From positions 1 to 43,229 of the forward strand of contig JAADIY010000034.1 of assembly GCA_013151045.1 (NCBI GenBank): a DNA stretch of 43,229 nucleotides. The letters run 5' to 3'. The first letter of the stretch is position 1, and every line of letters starts with the position of its first letter. The stretch comes from Gammaproteobacteria bacterium. Lineage in GTDB: Bacteria > Pseudomonadota > Gammaproteobacteria > GCA-2400775. Under the pieces are notes generated by a model, which was not told the DNA's origin, made no database searches, and saw only the letters and a list, made by a program, of their open reading frames with translations. This document shows positions 30,168 through 39,246 of the stretch, one piece after another. The position numbers and the translations under genes are program-made.

Positions 30168-31937
30168 CTATCGGTGGCTTTTCAATAAGCTGATATTGCC
30201 AGCCTGACGTGGCAAATCACCTAAGCTTAAACTGTGTGAATAATAACCACCTTGCGCCAGATGACAGCCATTCGCCTTAAGGCACTCGTCTTGCTCGACG
30301 GTTTCAACACCCAGCGCAATACAGTCTAGCTCTAAGTCGGTAACCAAGCTAATAATCGCCTTGAGCACAGCCCTATCACGCTTATCACTATGAATATCAC
30401 AGATATAACTGCGATCTATCTTGACAGCATCAACAGCAAAATCTACCGCTTTAAGATACGAAAGCGACGCTTGACTTGCACCAAAGTGATCAAGCACACA
30501 TTTAATCTGATATTTATTGAGTTTTCTAATTGCTGATACCACTGCTTTTTTATCGCGAGCGATTTCCGACTCAGCAATTTCAACATAGCATTCGCGACCA
30601 AAACTATTCCACAATTTACTGATTTCAGCTAAAGCCTCGACAAAGCCATTATGCCGCAACTGCCCTATATTACAGTTAACAGTTAAACGCTTTGCCCCCG
30701 ATTGCACCAAGCGCTCCATATCAGCGCCCAGCTTCTCCAGCATATAATGGCCTAGGCGAACACCTAGACGACTATCTTCAGCAGCTCGCTGTATACTCGT
30801 GTGATTCATGTCACCACCCTGGCAAGAGCGCGGCCAATGCAACAATACTTCAATAGCGTAAAGTGAATTATCAGTAATTTGCCTAACAGGCTGGTAATGC
30901 AAAAGCAGCTCTTTCTTGTCCAGCGCTTCGCGCAAATCATTCTCAAGTTGGCGTCGACGTTGACGTCCATCAACCATTGATTCGCGAAAATAACGAATAC
31001 GATTACCGCCCTGTTCTTTGGCTTCAAACATTGCCAAATCAGCGAAATACATCAAATTATGACGGTTAGCTGCATCTTTCGGGTATGAGGACACGCCAAT
31101 GCTTGCGGTAACAGAGGATGTGAAACTTTGATACATCACCGGCTCTGATACAACACGCTTTATATTTTGCAACACTTGATCGAGATTCATAGCATCATCA
31201 CAGCGCGGCAGCAACACAGCAAACTCGTCGCCACTAATGCGCGCAATAGTATCTGTCTCACGTATGTGGTCTTGAATACGACACGCTACAGTTGATAATA
31301 CAAAATCACCAGCGTCATGACCTAAGCCGTCGTTAACAGGCTTAAATCCATCAAGGTCGATAAATACTAATGCCAACGATTCTCCGCTGCGATCAGAATG
31401 TGCTAGAGCATGATTTAAACGATCAAGAAAAAGTAGTCGGTTAGGTATATCGCACACCACGTCATGCGTAGCCATATACTCATGCTCTGTACGAGCACGA
31501 CGGAGCTGACTCTTAATACGATGACGCTCAATAGCAAAGTTGATAGTTTTAAACAATAAATCTATATCGTTCAAATAATCTTTGGCAAAATAATCTTCAA
31601 TGCCTGTGCTAATTGCCATTTGGCCAATACGTTGATCACTGACACTAGTCAATATGATGATTGGCGCTAATTCGGCGTATTGACCAAGCTTGCATACCGT
31701 ACTCGCCGAATTACTATCAGGGAGATTCAGCTCAGAGATAATAAGATCAAATTTGATGCTCTCTATCACCTCAATCGCATCACTCACACAGCTAACACGC
31801 GTAATATTAAACTGCTCATAATCATAGCGACGCAAAGCATCGGCTATCATTACGTAATCGTTGTGATCATCCTCAATCAACAATAAATTCAACATTTCGC
31901 CTTCCTGACCAACATCTGGCTTAGCAAGTGTCGACAT
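30168..31937 (-). CDS. Receiver-GGDEF-EAL protein with atypical receiver
   Basis: 589 residues. The receiver (about 15-140) keeps acidic residues E22/D23/D24 and the TSVSD and YFAKD positions, but the phospho-acceptor Asp is Glu69 (FDLIISELNLPDS). The GGDEF domain has the functional variant SGDEF and an upstream RETD inhibitory-site motif, so cyclic-di-GMP synthesis is plausible. The EAL domain is degenerate: EVLLHW for EALLRW, DHFGAS for DDFGxG, and LGVETVEQ where catalytic Glu of EGVE should be, so phosphodiesterase activity is probably lost. A truncated kinase lies divergently upstream. Likely a cyclic-di-GMP synthase whose control has changed. Confidence 0.88.
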   Translation of the reverse strand: MSTLAKPDVGQEGEMLNLLLIEDDHNDYVMIADALRRYDYEQFNITRVSCVSDAIEVIESIKFDLIISELNLPDSNSASTVCKLGQYAELAPIIILTSVSDQRIGQMAISTGIEDYFAKDYLNDIDLLFKTINFAIERHRIKSQLRRARTEHEYMATHDVVCDIPNRLLFLDRLNHALAHSDRSGESLALVFIDLDGFKPVNDGLGHDAGDFVLSTVACRIQDHIRETDTIARISGDEFAVLLPRCDDAMNLDQVLQNIKRVVSEPVMYQSFTSSVTASIGVSSYPKDAANRHNLMYFADLAMFEAKEQGGNRIRYFRESMVDGRQRRRQLENDLREALDKKELLLHYQPVRQITDNSLYAIEVLLHWPRSCQGGDMNHTSIQRAAEDSRLGVRLGHYMLEKLGADMERLVQSGAKRLTVNCNIGQLRHNGFVEALAEISKLWNSFGRECYVEIAESEIARDKKAVVSAIRKLNKYQIKCVLDHFGASQASLSYLKAVDFAVDAVKIDRSYICDIHSDKRDRAVLKAIISLVTDLELDCIALGVETVEQDECLKANGCHLAQGGYYSHSLSLGDLPRQAGNISLLKSHR

Positions 31938-32113
31938 TGATTTTCAACCCCAAGCATTTATATTTATTTTCTCAAACGCATTCTGCGCCGACACCTTTCT
32001 TTATTTTTTTAGCTATCGGCTCAGCAGTAAACATATTTAGGCAGCAACACTCAAACCGATATTGCCAATGTTGATATCGTGAAGGACATCACAAGTAGAT
32101 TAATAATGGATAA

Positions 32114-32830
32114 AATAGCGATCATCAGGCGAAAATTCTACGACTGCGCAAAGAAACTGAGGACTTTACCTACATAGTTGCTCATGACCTTAACGCCCCC
32201 ATACGTCACGTCATGCAATTTGCATTGTTACTGGAACAACGCTGGTCAGATAGAAAAGTATTGCAACAAGAAGAACAGCCGTTTTTAGAGATCATTAGCA
32301 GTGCGGGTACGCGGGCACGCAATATGATTAACGCCCTATTACAGCTGTCTCGAGCAACCACAACCAAGCTCAATATAGAGCCTATCGCTCTAGACAGCCT
32401 TATCGAAGCTATTACGGGCGAATTACGCTCCGAATACCCGCAAAAAGAGATTACTATCAACCTCGATGCCCTTTCACAGACTATAAATGCTGATAAAAAC
32501 AGTCTGAAAATGGCAATAAAAGCCATTCTCGATAATGGCGTGCGTTTTTGCTCAGATCACGAGCAGGTAAAAATCAGCATACAAATAACTGCACACGAAG
32601 ATAGGATTGACTTAACATTTAAAGATAGTGGCAAAGGCATTCTCCTGAAGCTTGCCAATCAAGTCACTCAATGCTTTTATCAAGTTGAGCGCGACCCAGA
32701 AGATTTAGTCCACCTTGACATCGGCCTAACTACCGCGAACCGCATTGCACTGCGCCATAATGGTGGCTTAAGCCTAGAGCCTGAAACGGATAATGCTGAA
32801 TACGGCTGGCCTCGACTCAGCTCAGCCTAG
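32114..32830 (+). pseudogene. Truncated histidine kinase
   Basis: Open from 32114 after an in-frame TAA. The H-box with His codon at 32183 (FTYIVAHDLNAPIRHVMQF) precedes the first ATG (32213), so the only translatable product lacks the phospho-accepting His. The ATPase domain follows with NGVRFCSDHEQVKI, DLTFKDSGKGIL and LDIGLTTANRIALRHNGG, and the tail is abnormal (WPRLSSA). Just upstream in another frame VDIVKDITSR recalls the end of a PAS/PAC domain, suggesting a lost sensor part. It lies head to head with the receiver-GGDEF-EAL gene whose phosphorylation site is gone. I judge it a decayed partner. Confidence 0.65.
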
Positions 32831-32877
32831 CGCTCGACACACCCACCGACGAAATACAAGATTGAGCATTCCGTACG

Positions 32878-33993
32878 CTAGCCATGCTGTAATGCCGAGA
32901 AATGACTTAACGCAGTACCGCTATCTATAGCCTTAGTCACTTGATCAGCAGCATCTTTATAGTCGGTAGCTTTTTGGCAATGCCATAAAATCAAGGCAGC
33001 TCCGTAAACTAATGCGCCTCTCGCCACACCCTGCTCACCTGATAGTGCTTGCAACCCTATCTCTAGAACTGAATGCGCCAAATCTTGGCGTTGCTCGACA
33101 CTCATATCGACACCCTCAACGCCATCAAACTGTGATGGCAAAGAGACTGCACGCTGTTCTTGCTGTATCCCGAAATCCGACGGTGTCATTTCAAATTGCG
33201 TAGATTGCCCTGCGAGCAATTGATGAACCTTGGCGGGTTGACGCAATGTTGGTACAACACCTCCCTCAACACCTCGCAATGCCATTGCCGAATCGTAGCC
33301 TACTGCTTTAGCCAAACCGAGATAAATCGGCGGATACGCTTTATGCACATAACCGGTAACGAGGTGTGTCTGCTTACGCCCAACCAAGGCCCCTGCCAAC
33401 CCTTCAACCGTTGTCAGCACACTGCGCTTTACCATTTTATGACGCAACGCTGATAAATCTGCTAACTGAGGACAAAACTGTGTTTGTGATAGATAGGCCC
33501 AACCCATATCCGCTTTAGCCAGGTTCAGTGCCGCACCCTCGGGTGACATTGCCACATCAACCCCCGCCGCGATCAATATCTCTTCATGAGTCACGCCATA
33601 TTTTGGTCCTGCTCGCTCGACACCATGACTAAAGCATGCCAAGCCGCAAGCTGCCAACACAGCCGGTATAAACGGTGACATTGGGGCGGAACGTATATAA
33701 CCGTTGTAGGGGTCAAATAGATCTACAACCTCATCAGTCTCAACGACACAGCGTCGAGTAGATTGTCGAATCGCTTGCAATACACCAATATTTTCATCAT
33801 CAGTCTCACGCTTCATGCGCAAGGCAATCAAAAATATTGCCGCCTGCACAGGGTCAGCCTGCTGATTCAATACCAATTGCATAGCCTCTTCGGCCTGCTC
33901 TACAGACAAGTCCTTACTTAGCTCAGGACCGGTGGCAATACGCTGAATAACTTTACGCATCGCCACTTCATTAGCATTATCAATACTACTCAT
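32878..33993 (-). CDS. TrpD2-like phosphoribosyltransferase-family protein (YbiB-like)
   Basis: 371 residues from ATG 33993 with AGGTAG just upstream; a TTG at 34020 is unlikely. Fold-type blocks of the anthranilate phosphoribosyltransferase family are present: EQAEEAMQLVLNQQADPVQA in the helical N-terminus, FIPAVLAACGLACFSHG and HKMVKRSVLTTVEGLAGALV. The GTGGD PRPP loop of true TrpD is replaced by DPYNGYIRSAP, so it is not a tryptophan enzyme. Close relatives named TrpD2/YbiB bind nucleic acids; the job in the cell is unclear. No trp genes are near. Confidence 0.72.
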   Translation of the reverse strand: MSSIDNANEVAMRKVIQRIATGPELSKDLSVEQAEEAMQLVLNQQADPVQAAIFLIALRMKRETDDENIGVLQAIRQSTRRCVVETDEVVDLFDPYNGYIRSAPMSPFIPAVLAACGLACFSHGVERAGPKYGVTHEEILIAAGVDVAMSPEGAALNLAKADMGWAYLSQTQFCPQLADLSALRHKMVKRSVLTTVEGLAGALVGRKQTHLVTGYVHKAYPPIYLGLAKAVGYDSAMALRGVEGGVVPTLRQPAKVHQLLAGQSTQFEMTPSDFGIQQEQRAVSLPSQFDGVEGVDMSVEQRQDLAHSVLEIGLQALSGEQGVARGALVYGAALILWHCQKATDYKDAADQVTKAIDSGTALSHFSALQHG

Positions 33994-34114
33994 CGCACTA
34001 CCTAGCCAAATAGATAACAAACACTATTTGGCAAAATTTAAATATTAAGAGAAAGAATCAGATCGCTCTAAGCATACTCGATTTTCGATCACTTGACCCC
34101 ACACTTAAGATAGA

Positions 34115-34774
34115 ATGAGATTAATGATATTAACCCTAATAGCTATAATATTCTTACTAGCCAGCTTCCTTTTACTGGTTATGACTATTCGTTGTTGCCG
34201 CCGCGCGCAATGGTTTCGTGGCACATTTAATGGTTCACTGGCACTCAGCACCGCATTGCTATCATTAGTATTACTACTGATAGCAAGCAACCTTTATAAC
34301 TATCAACGTCTCACTCATGAACAACATATTGCCGATGTTTACATTAAAAATAATGCGGCTCAGCAATACCAAATCACCTTAAAAACACCGCAACAAGAAA
34401 CACGGCAATTCGAAATATCAGGTGATGACTGGCAGGTCGACGCACGTGTTTTAAAGTGGCACCCCTATGCCAATCTGCTAGGGCTAGATATGCAATACCA
34501 ACTGGAGCGTATCAGCGGTCGCTTTATCGATATAAACCAGGAAAAATCAAAGCCTCGTAGCGTCTACGCTCTTAGCGCAGATCACCGTATTGATATTTGG
34601 CAATTAGCACGCCATTATCCAGAATGGTTACCCTTTGTCGACGCTGTCTATGGCAGCGCTGCCTATGTACCATTAAGTGACGGAGCCAAGTATCAAGTAT
34701 TTGCTACACAAAGCGGTTTGATTATTCGCGCCGCGAACGGTTCAGCCAATAAAGCAGTAACAAGCTGGCGCTAA
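34115..34774 (+). CDS. Conserved two-pass membrane protein, function unknown
   Basis: 219 residues. Two transmembrane segments (about 4-24 and 41-61, LSTALLSLVLLLIASNLYNY) are followed by a beta-rich domain of about 150 residues facing the periplasm, with YQITLKTPQQETRQFEISGD, VLKWHPYANLLGLDMQYQLE and WLPFVDAVYGSAAYVPL. I recognise it only as a conserved proteobacterial family sometimes labelled multidrug transporter without evidence. A 78-residue membrane protein gene follows 60 bases later, so they may form an operon. Confidence 0.65.
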   Translation: MRLMILTLIAIIFLLASFLLLVMTIRCCRRAQWFRGTFNGSLALSTALLSLVLLLIASNLYNYQRLTHEQHIADVYIKNNAAQQYQITLKTPQQETRQFEISGDDWQVDARVLKWHPYANLLGLDMQYQLERISGRFIDINQEKSKPRSVYALSADHRIDIWQLARHYPEWLPFVDAVYGSAAYVPLSDGAKYQVFATQSGLIIRAANGSANKAVTSWR

Positions 34775-34834
34775 GAGTGTTTCATTTGTTACAGTCAGCG
34801 CAACCTTTAAACTGCCAAATGAGAATTAACTGAA

Positions 34835-35071
34835 ATGAAATGGCTCGACAGAATTCCGCTGCCTATATTGGCGATTGTTACGCTACCGCTAGGTCTAGCG
34901 CCCTTCAAACCACCACATGTCTACGAAAAACTACAAATGCTCTTTGCCGGCAATCTGACGAACATTACCGACATATTCGACCTGCTCTTGCACGGCATCC
35001 CGCTGGCGATATTCCTACTTAAACTTGTGCGTATAATGCAACAAAAATCTGCGCAAACTAACCAGCAATAA
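34835..35071 (+). CDS. Small conserved inner-membrane protein (RND-labelled family)
   Basis: 78 residues with two hydrophobic segments. LPILAIVTLPLGLAPFKPPH and HVYEKLQMLFAGNLTNITDI then FDLLLHGIPLAIFLLKLVRI are the conserved blocks of a small family often labelled RND transporter, which is not supported since the size excludes a transporter of that class. Function unknown. Confidence 0.7.
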   Translation: MKWLDRIPLPILAIVTLPLGLAPFKPPHVYEKLQMLFAGNLTNITDIFDLLLHGIPLAIFLLKLVRIMQQKSAQTNQQ

Positions 35072-35078
35072 ACCAAGC

Positions 35079-35687
35079 TTAAGGGATATAGTTGATGGTT
35101 TCGGTTTGTAAAACAGCACCGCCATCATCAACTACATTTACTGTCCATTGACCAGCCCAATGCGGCAACAAAGTCTTTTTAGACCACCCCCGCCAGCGTG
35201 GACCTCCGACCATAAATTCTACGTCAGCCATTACCTGGTTATCGTAGACCCAGCGATGACGTATTAACTCACCTTCAAGGCCACTTAACTCGGTAAAATA
35301 ATACACACTATTTTCACTGACAGCACTTACCTCATCAACAGGCTCGCGATCAATAATGGCTAAAGAAAAGGCTGATCGCGCTATGTTGTCTGACTGAGCG
35401 TCTGAAGGGTCAGAGGGATAGCGATCAATGACACCGGCGTTTATTACGTTATCATCAGCTGGTGAAATCAGTGGCGTGTCTTCGACTAGGATGTCTGACT
35501 CGGTATTATCAGGTTCAGTCACATCTGACCCAAGCGCATCAACTTCGTCAGCAAGAAGCTCTTCAATAAACTGTGCCTCTTCCAAGGCTTGCGCATCCAC
35601 TGCTTCTTCGTGATGATTTGCTGTAACGGCAAAAGGTAACAATAATAAGACCGGGATCAGTCTCGAGCACGAAAGTATATGAACCAT
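35079..35687 (-). CDS. Exported DUF2914 protein
   Basis: 202 residues from ATG 35687, which has GGAGA nine bases upstream; the ATG at 35702 overlaps that site. A signal peptide (about 1-18, LIPVLLLLPFAVTA) is followed by an acidic low-complexity region (LLADEVDALGSDVTEPDNTE) and a C-terminal DUF2914 domain: FSLAIIDREPVDEV, VYYFTELSGLEGELIRHRWV, DVEFMVGGPRWRGWSKKTLL and HWAGQWTVNVVDDGGAVL. Function unknown; the domain looks like a small beta-sandwich. The upstream neighbour is a PDZ protein on the same strand. Confidence 0.85.
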   Translation of the reverse strand: MVHILSCSRLIPVLLLLPFAVTANHHEEAVDAQALEEAQFIEELLADEVDALGSDVTEPDNTESDILVEDTPLISPADDNVINAGVIDRYPSDPSDAQSDNIARSAFSLAIIDREPVDEVSAVSENSVYYFTELSGLEGELIRHRWVYDNQVMADVEFMVGGPRWRGWSKKTLLPHWAGQWTVNVVDDGGAVLQTETINYIP

Positions 35688-35817
35688 TGCTATGGTCTCC
35701 ATTTAAATAGAATAAGCCTAATACACGCATTGTAGGGCCTAAGCTATAAGCTGGATAGAGAAGACTTTAAATTATTTGCATAAGATCACAATAATACTGT
35801 TATATCAGAGGCTTAAC

Positions 35818-36666
35818 TCAGGGCTCAGGCTTCAAACTCACACTTTCAAGCTGCACACCCAAGGGCCCGCGAGGAACATATAACTCGATAATTGCTTCAT
35901 CGCGTAACACCTCTACAGCCACCGTCTCGCCTGCCTCGCCTTCACTGGTTGCGTTACGCAAATCAAAACTGTCATAGATCCTGTCACCGGCATAACGGTA
36001 AATAACATCCCCACCTTCTATGCCACTACTCTCAGCAGGTGATTTCCTGATCACCGATGAAACACTAACACTATTAGACTGGCCTGTAGCGTAGAGATAA
36101 CGTTCATAAGTATCCTCTCCCAACTCATCAGAGATCGCCTCTTCTTCAGAGCTCAATTTCGCCCGTTCTTCAGCAAAACGTGGTTCCGATATCCAACCCT
36201 CACGTAACGCTTGGTCACGCAAATACAAACCTCGCAACTCTAAGTCTGCATAGCGCTCATCGAGTTCAACCGCTTTGTCATAACTAAAGCCAGCATCGAG
36301 AAAAGCCTCTACTCCTACGACCCCTGATAGAGTTTGAGGCTCTTTTACCAACTCTTCTTCAAGCGACACACCACCTAGGCTTATTGGCTCAAGCACAGAT
36401 AATTTATCGCTTAGCTGCACCAGCAATTGCTGATGCTCTTGTAAGCGACTCTCTGTCTCTGCAAGACGAATCAGAACTTCATCTAATGTCGACGATAAAT
36501 CCGCTGCTATAGTCGTACTTTCAAATACATTCTCAACCCTTACATCACTATCATCAATAAAATCATTGGCACTCAGATCATTTTTGGCAAAAACATTTGC
36601 ACCCAAAACAATACCCACTACCATGGCACTAATACTAGCTAATAAAATCGTCGACAAACCTTGCAT
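35818..36666 (-). CDS. Membrane-anchored PDZ-domain protein
   Basis: 282 residues. One N-terminal membrane segment (about 5-27, ILLASISAMVVGIVLGANVF) is followed by a predicted coiled coil (about 60-92, LAETESRLQEHQQLLVQLSD), an acidic helical region, and a C-terminal PDZ domain with SVIRKSPAESSGIEGGDVIY, YDSFDLRNATSEGEAGETVA and VEVLRDEAIIELYVPRG. PDZ domains bind C-terminal tails; no protease domain is present, so this may be a scaffold or a chaperone-like adaptor in the periplasm. Function unknown. Confidence 0.75.
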   Translation of the reverse strand: MQGLSTILLASISAMVVGIVLGANVFAKNDLSANDFIDDSDVRVENVFESTTIAADLSSTLDEVLIRLAETESRLQEHQQLLVQLSDKLSVLEPISLGGVSLEEELVKEPQTLSGVVGVEAFLDAGFSYDKAVELDERYADLELRGLYLRDQALREGWISEPRFAEERAKLSSEEEAISDELGEDTYERYLYATGQSNSVSVSSVIRKSPAESSGIEGGDVIYRYAGDRIYDSFDLRNATSEGEAGETVAVEVLRDEAIIELYVPRGPLGVQLESVSLKPEP

Positions 36667-36722
36667 AAATCAAATATTCATTAGAAAAATAGACAACGTT
36701 CAATTATGACAGCAAACACCTA

Positions 36723-36881
36723 GAGACCTTTGCATGAGACAAGTGGTAAAAGAAAAATGAAATAAAATCACACTGATCAAGGCGCAAAACTTGCCAATAC
36801 GTCCGTCTTGGCAAGTTTTGTAACGAAGACCAGGGTGATTTTAGCCATTTTTACTTGCCACTTGTCTCGTGCAAAGGCCTC
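36723..36881. mobile_element. MITE-like element, 159 bp
   Basis: Terminal inverted repeats of 24 bp (36723-36746 and 36858-36881, 22 of 24 identical, starting GAGrCCTTTGCAyGAGACAA on both ends) enclose a nearly complete long hairpin. The middle contains caaaacttgccaa and ttggcaagttttg as a perfect 13-bp stem, and taaaatcac / gtgatttta further out. No coding capacity. I cannot see a clear target-site duplication. It looks like a small non-autonomous derivative of an insertion sequence; no transposase is in the window. Confidence 0.75.
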
Positions 36882-36959
36882 ATTCAACCCCAGCTCCAGA
36901 AACAACAACGCCCGCAATACCATAAGGTAGAGCGGGCGCTATACATACTGCGCAAAAAA

Positions 36960-37412
36960 CTAAGCAAGCATTTCTTTAACACGGCTTTGACGGAAATCAA
37001 TAGCCATTTCACGTGCTTCGTCGTCACCATATTTATGTGCAGAAAAGGTCTTTTTCTGCTGGTGATAAGGTTTTGGGCACCAACTTACAACATAATGCTT
37101 GTATTCGTATTCACCTTTACGAATCCATTGTGTCGTCACACCAACCACGCCTGTCCTGTTGTTTTTATGAGTAAAGCGAATAGTACGACGATTGCTAGGA
37201 TTAATACCTTTTATTGCGAAAATTTCATTACGCCATTCCTCAGCAGCCTTTAGCGCCTTACGGCCGCTACCATGCACACCATCAGCAAAAAAGCGCGTTT
37301 GCGGACTGTGTTCAAAAGGCACTCTAACTTGATAGCCGTGCGTACTCTTATGATCGATGCGAACAATTGCCGGTTTACTCTTAGGGTTACGTTTTCTCTT
37401 CTTAACTGCCAT
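36960..37412 (-). CDS. AP2-like DNA-binding protein
   Basis: 150 residues, strongly basic (MAVKKRKRNPKSKP at the start). The C-terminal half has the AP2/ERF-type pattern GVVGVTTQWIRKGEYEYKHY, WCPKPYHQQKKTFSAHKYGD and DEAREMAIDFRQ. The N-terminal half repeats the theme: RIDHKSTHGYQVRVPFEHSP, RFFADGVHGSGRKALKAAEE, suggesting two AP2-like units. In bacteria such domains bind DNA and often occur with HNH endonucleases or integrases, but no nuclease domain is seen here. Possible small regulator. It sits just beside the MITE-like element. ATG lacks a good Shine-Dalgarno. Confidence 0.7.
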   Translation of the reverse strand: MAVKKRKRNPKSKPAIVRIDHKSTHGYQVRVPFEHSPQTRFFADGVHGSGRKALKAAEEWRNEIFAIKGINPSNRRTIRFTHKNNRTGVVGVTTQWIRKGEYEYKHYVVSWCPKPYHQQKKTFSAHKYGDDEAREMAIDFRQSRVKEMLA

Positions 37413-37597
37413 GGGACTGTTATACCTAAATTAGTGTAAAACAAAAAATATGAATGCTCGATATTTGGGCTATTCCAGTAATATCAAGCGTGGATTTATC
37501 AAAAAAATCCAATTGAGCTAAATTGAGTGTATGCGCTATGAATCGCCACTTCCTAACAATATTCTAACAAATATAAGAATTATAAACCAGCAAAGCC

Positions 37598-37885
37598 CTA
37601 TTCTTTACCTATCCATTCTTCTAGCGCAGCTATTATTTTGCGCGCTTGATCAGCACTGGAAATATTGAATTTAGACTTTTGCTGATATTCGCCATTACGC
37701 TTTTGATAGCGTCGAATGGTATATTTTTCAGGACCATAGTCCTCTTTTTTACGATCAAAATCTTGATATCGGTAGATCAGCGTCGCCCATGCCCCTTTAG
37801 TGAGCACAGTTTTATCCAGTTCTTTAACCGTTACCACACCGTTATCTGTATATTCCACAGTCAATTCATCAACAGTTTCAGCCAT
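37598..37885 (-). CDS. Conserved hypothetical protein
   Basis: 95 residues, charged, cytoplasmic. Conserved-looking blocks are LDKTVLTKGAWATLIYRYQD, YGPEKYTIRRYQKRNGEYQQ and KSKFNISSADQARKIIAALE. I recall similar small proteins in gammaproteobacteria without assigned function. Strongly alternating charged and hydrophobic residues suggest a small alpha/beta fold. It is separated from the AP2-like gene by 185 bases with no clear terminator. Confidence 0.65.
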   Translation of the reverse strand: MAETVDELTVEYTDNGVVTVKELDKTVLTKGAWATLIYRYQDFDRKKEDYGPEKYTIRRYQKRNGEYQQKSKFNISSADQARKIIAALEEWIGKE

Positions 37886-38058
37886 GCCTAGTTCTCCAAA
37901 TACAGTTTAAAAGTCATTGAAAAGCGCCGGTTATACCCCATTTATTACAATAAGGCCAACACTAAGGAAGAACCCCGACACCTCGTTTATCCCTACTCCG
38001 TATATACTTATCGGCACGTAAACCAATACTTAGCAGCAAACCTGAGGCACTAGCCTAG

Positions 38059-38502
38059 ATGAGTGGCACATTACACGACAAACTTTACACCACCTCGGAA
38101 GAAGCAGAAAAAGCATTTTACTTCGCCTTCGAAAAGTCAGACTACGACTTAATGCGCTCAATTTGGGCAGATGGCGACAATATCGTCTGCATTCACCCAA
38201 TGTCAGATCGATTAAGCGGAACTGAAGAGGTATTAGAAAGCTGGCAATCAATGTTCAAACAACCTTTAAGTTTGGCGATCACTATTGCCGCACAAAGCTA
38301 TAACATCAGCCCGACACTAGCGGTACATAGCGTTGAAGAACACTTAATGCTTGTTGAAAATAATGCCATGCAAAAATCCGTTATTCACGCAACAAACATC
38401 TATGAACTGATTAACGATAGCTGGCACATGATTTTGCATCATGCTTCGCCTTCACGTCAGCCACAAATAAAGCAAACACTTCATAGCGACGCGGTGCATT
38501 AG
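38059..38502 (+). CDS. NTF2/SnoaL-like protein
   Basis: 147 residues. The pattern AEKAFYFAFEKSDYDLMRSI, WADGDNIVCIHPMSDRLSGT and EEVLESWQSMFKQPLS, ending with the HATNIYELINDSWHMILHHA strand pair, is that of SnoaL-3/NTF2-like alpha-beta barrels. These bind or isomerise small molecules or act as dimer scaffolds; the substrate is not predictable. First gene of a compact trio with a VWA and a J-domain gene (10 and 8 bases spacing). Confidence 0.78.
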   Translation: MSGTLHDKLYTTSEEAEKAFYFAFEKSDYDLMRSIWADGDNIVCIHPMSDRLSGTEEVLESWQSMFKQPLSLAITIAAQSYNISPTLAVHSVEEHLMLVENNAMQKSVIHATNIYELINDSWHMILHHASPSRQPQIKQTLHSDAVH

Positions 38503-38512
38503 TTAAGAACTT

Positions 38513-39238
38513 ATGTCTAAGAAAACACTGAGCACAAAAACCAGCAACCCCAGCGTTAATGCGTTTTTAGAGAAAGTTGCTACCACTAAAGCGATAAAGC
38601 CTGCCTCTACGTGCCCTCGTGGTACAAAACGTGGACGGCTCCTGTTCGCTATGGATGCAACCGCCAGCCGCGAACCAAGCTGGGACAATGCCTGCCAGCT
38701 ACAGGGAGAAATGTTTAGCGCTAGCGATGCTTTAGGTGGGTTAGAAGTACAGCTTTGCCACTTTCGCGGCTATAACGAATTCGTTCATTCAAACTGGCTC
38801 AACGATACCAATACACTACGTAATACTATGTCATCGGTAAGCTGCTTAGGTGGACATACTCAAATAGAACGTGTTTTGCGCCATGCTATAAAAGAAACCA
38901 AACAATCACGCATTCACGCCATGGTCTACGTAGGGGATTGTTGCGAAGAAAATGTCGACGATATCTGCGGCGCAGCGGGCCAACTTGGCGTTTTAGGGGT
39001 ACCCATCTTTGTATTTCAAGAAGGTGTTAATCCGCATGCCCAACAAGTCTTTCTCCATATGGCAACACTAAGCCAAGGTGCTTACTGCCATTTTGATGCC
39101 GACAGTGCACAACAGCTACGTGACTTAATGGGAGCAGTTGCAGCCTATGCAGCGGGTGGGCGCAAAGCGCTCGAACAATACGGCCAAAAACAAGGTGGCA
39201 ACGCATTACAACTTACCCAACAATTACCTAACCGCTAA
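38513..39238 (+). CDS. VWA-domain protein
   Basis: 241 residues. The von Willebrand A domain begins at about 42 with [20 protein letters not shown], where D48-A-T50-A-S52 is the metal (MIDAS) motif, then [53 protein letters not shown] and the C-terminal [12 protein letters not shown]. It has no signal peptide and no membrane segment, so it is probably cytoplasmic. Partners are unknown. It is translationally close to the membrane J-domain protein downstream. Confidence 0.82.
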   Translation: MSKKTLSTKTSNPSVNAFLEKVATTKAIKPASTCPRGTKRGRLLFAMDATASREPSWDNACQLQGEMFSASDALGGLEVQLCHFRGYNEFVHSNWLNDTNTLRNTMSSVSCLGGHTQIERVLRHAIKETKQSRIHAMVYVGDCCEENVDDICGAAGQLGVLGVPIFVFQEGVNPHAQQVFLHMATLSQGAYCHFDADSAQQLRDLMGAVAAYAAGGRKALEQYGQKQGGNALQLTQQLPNR

Positions 39239-39246
39239 TACTCATT

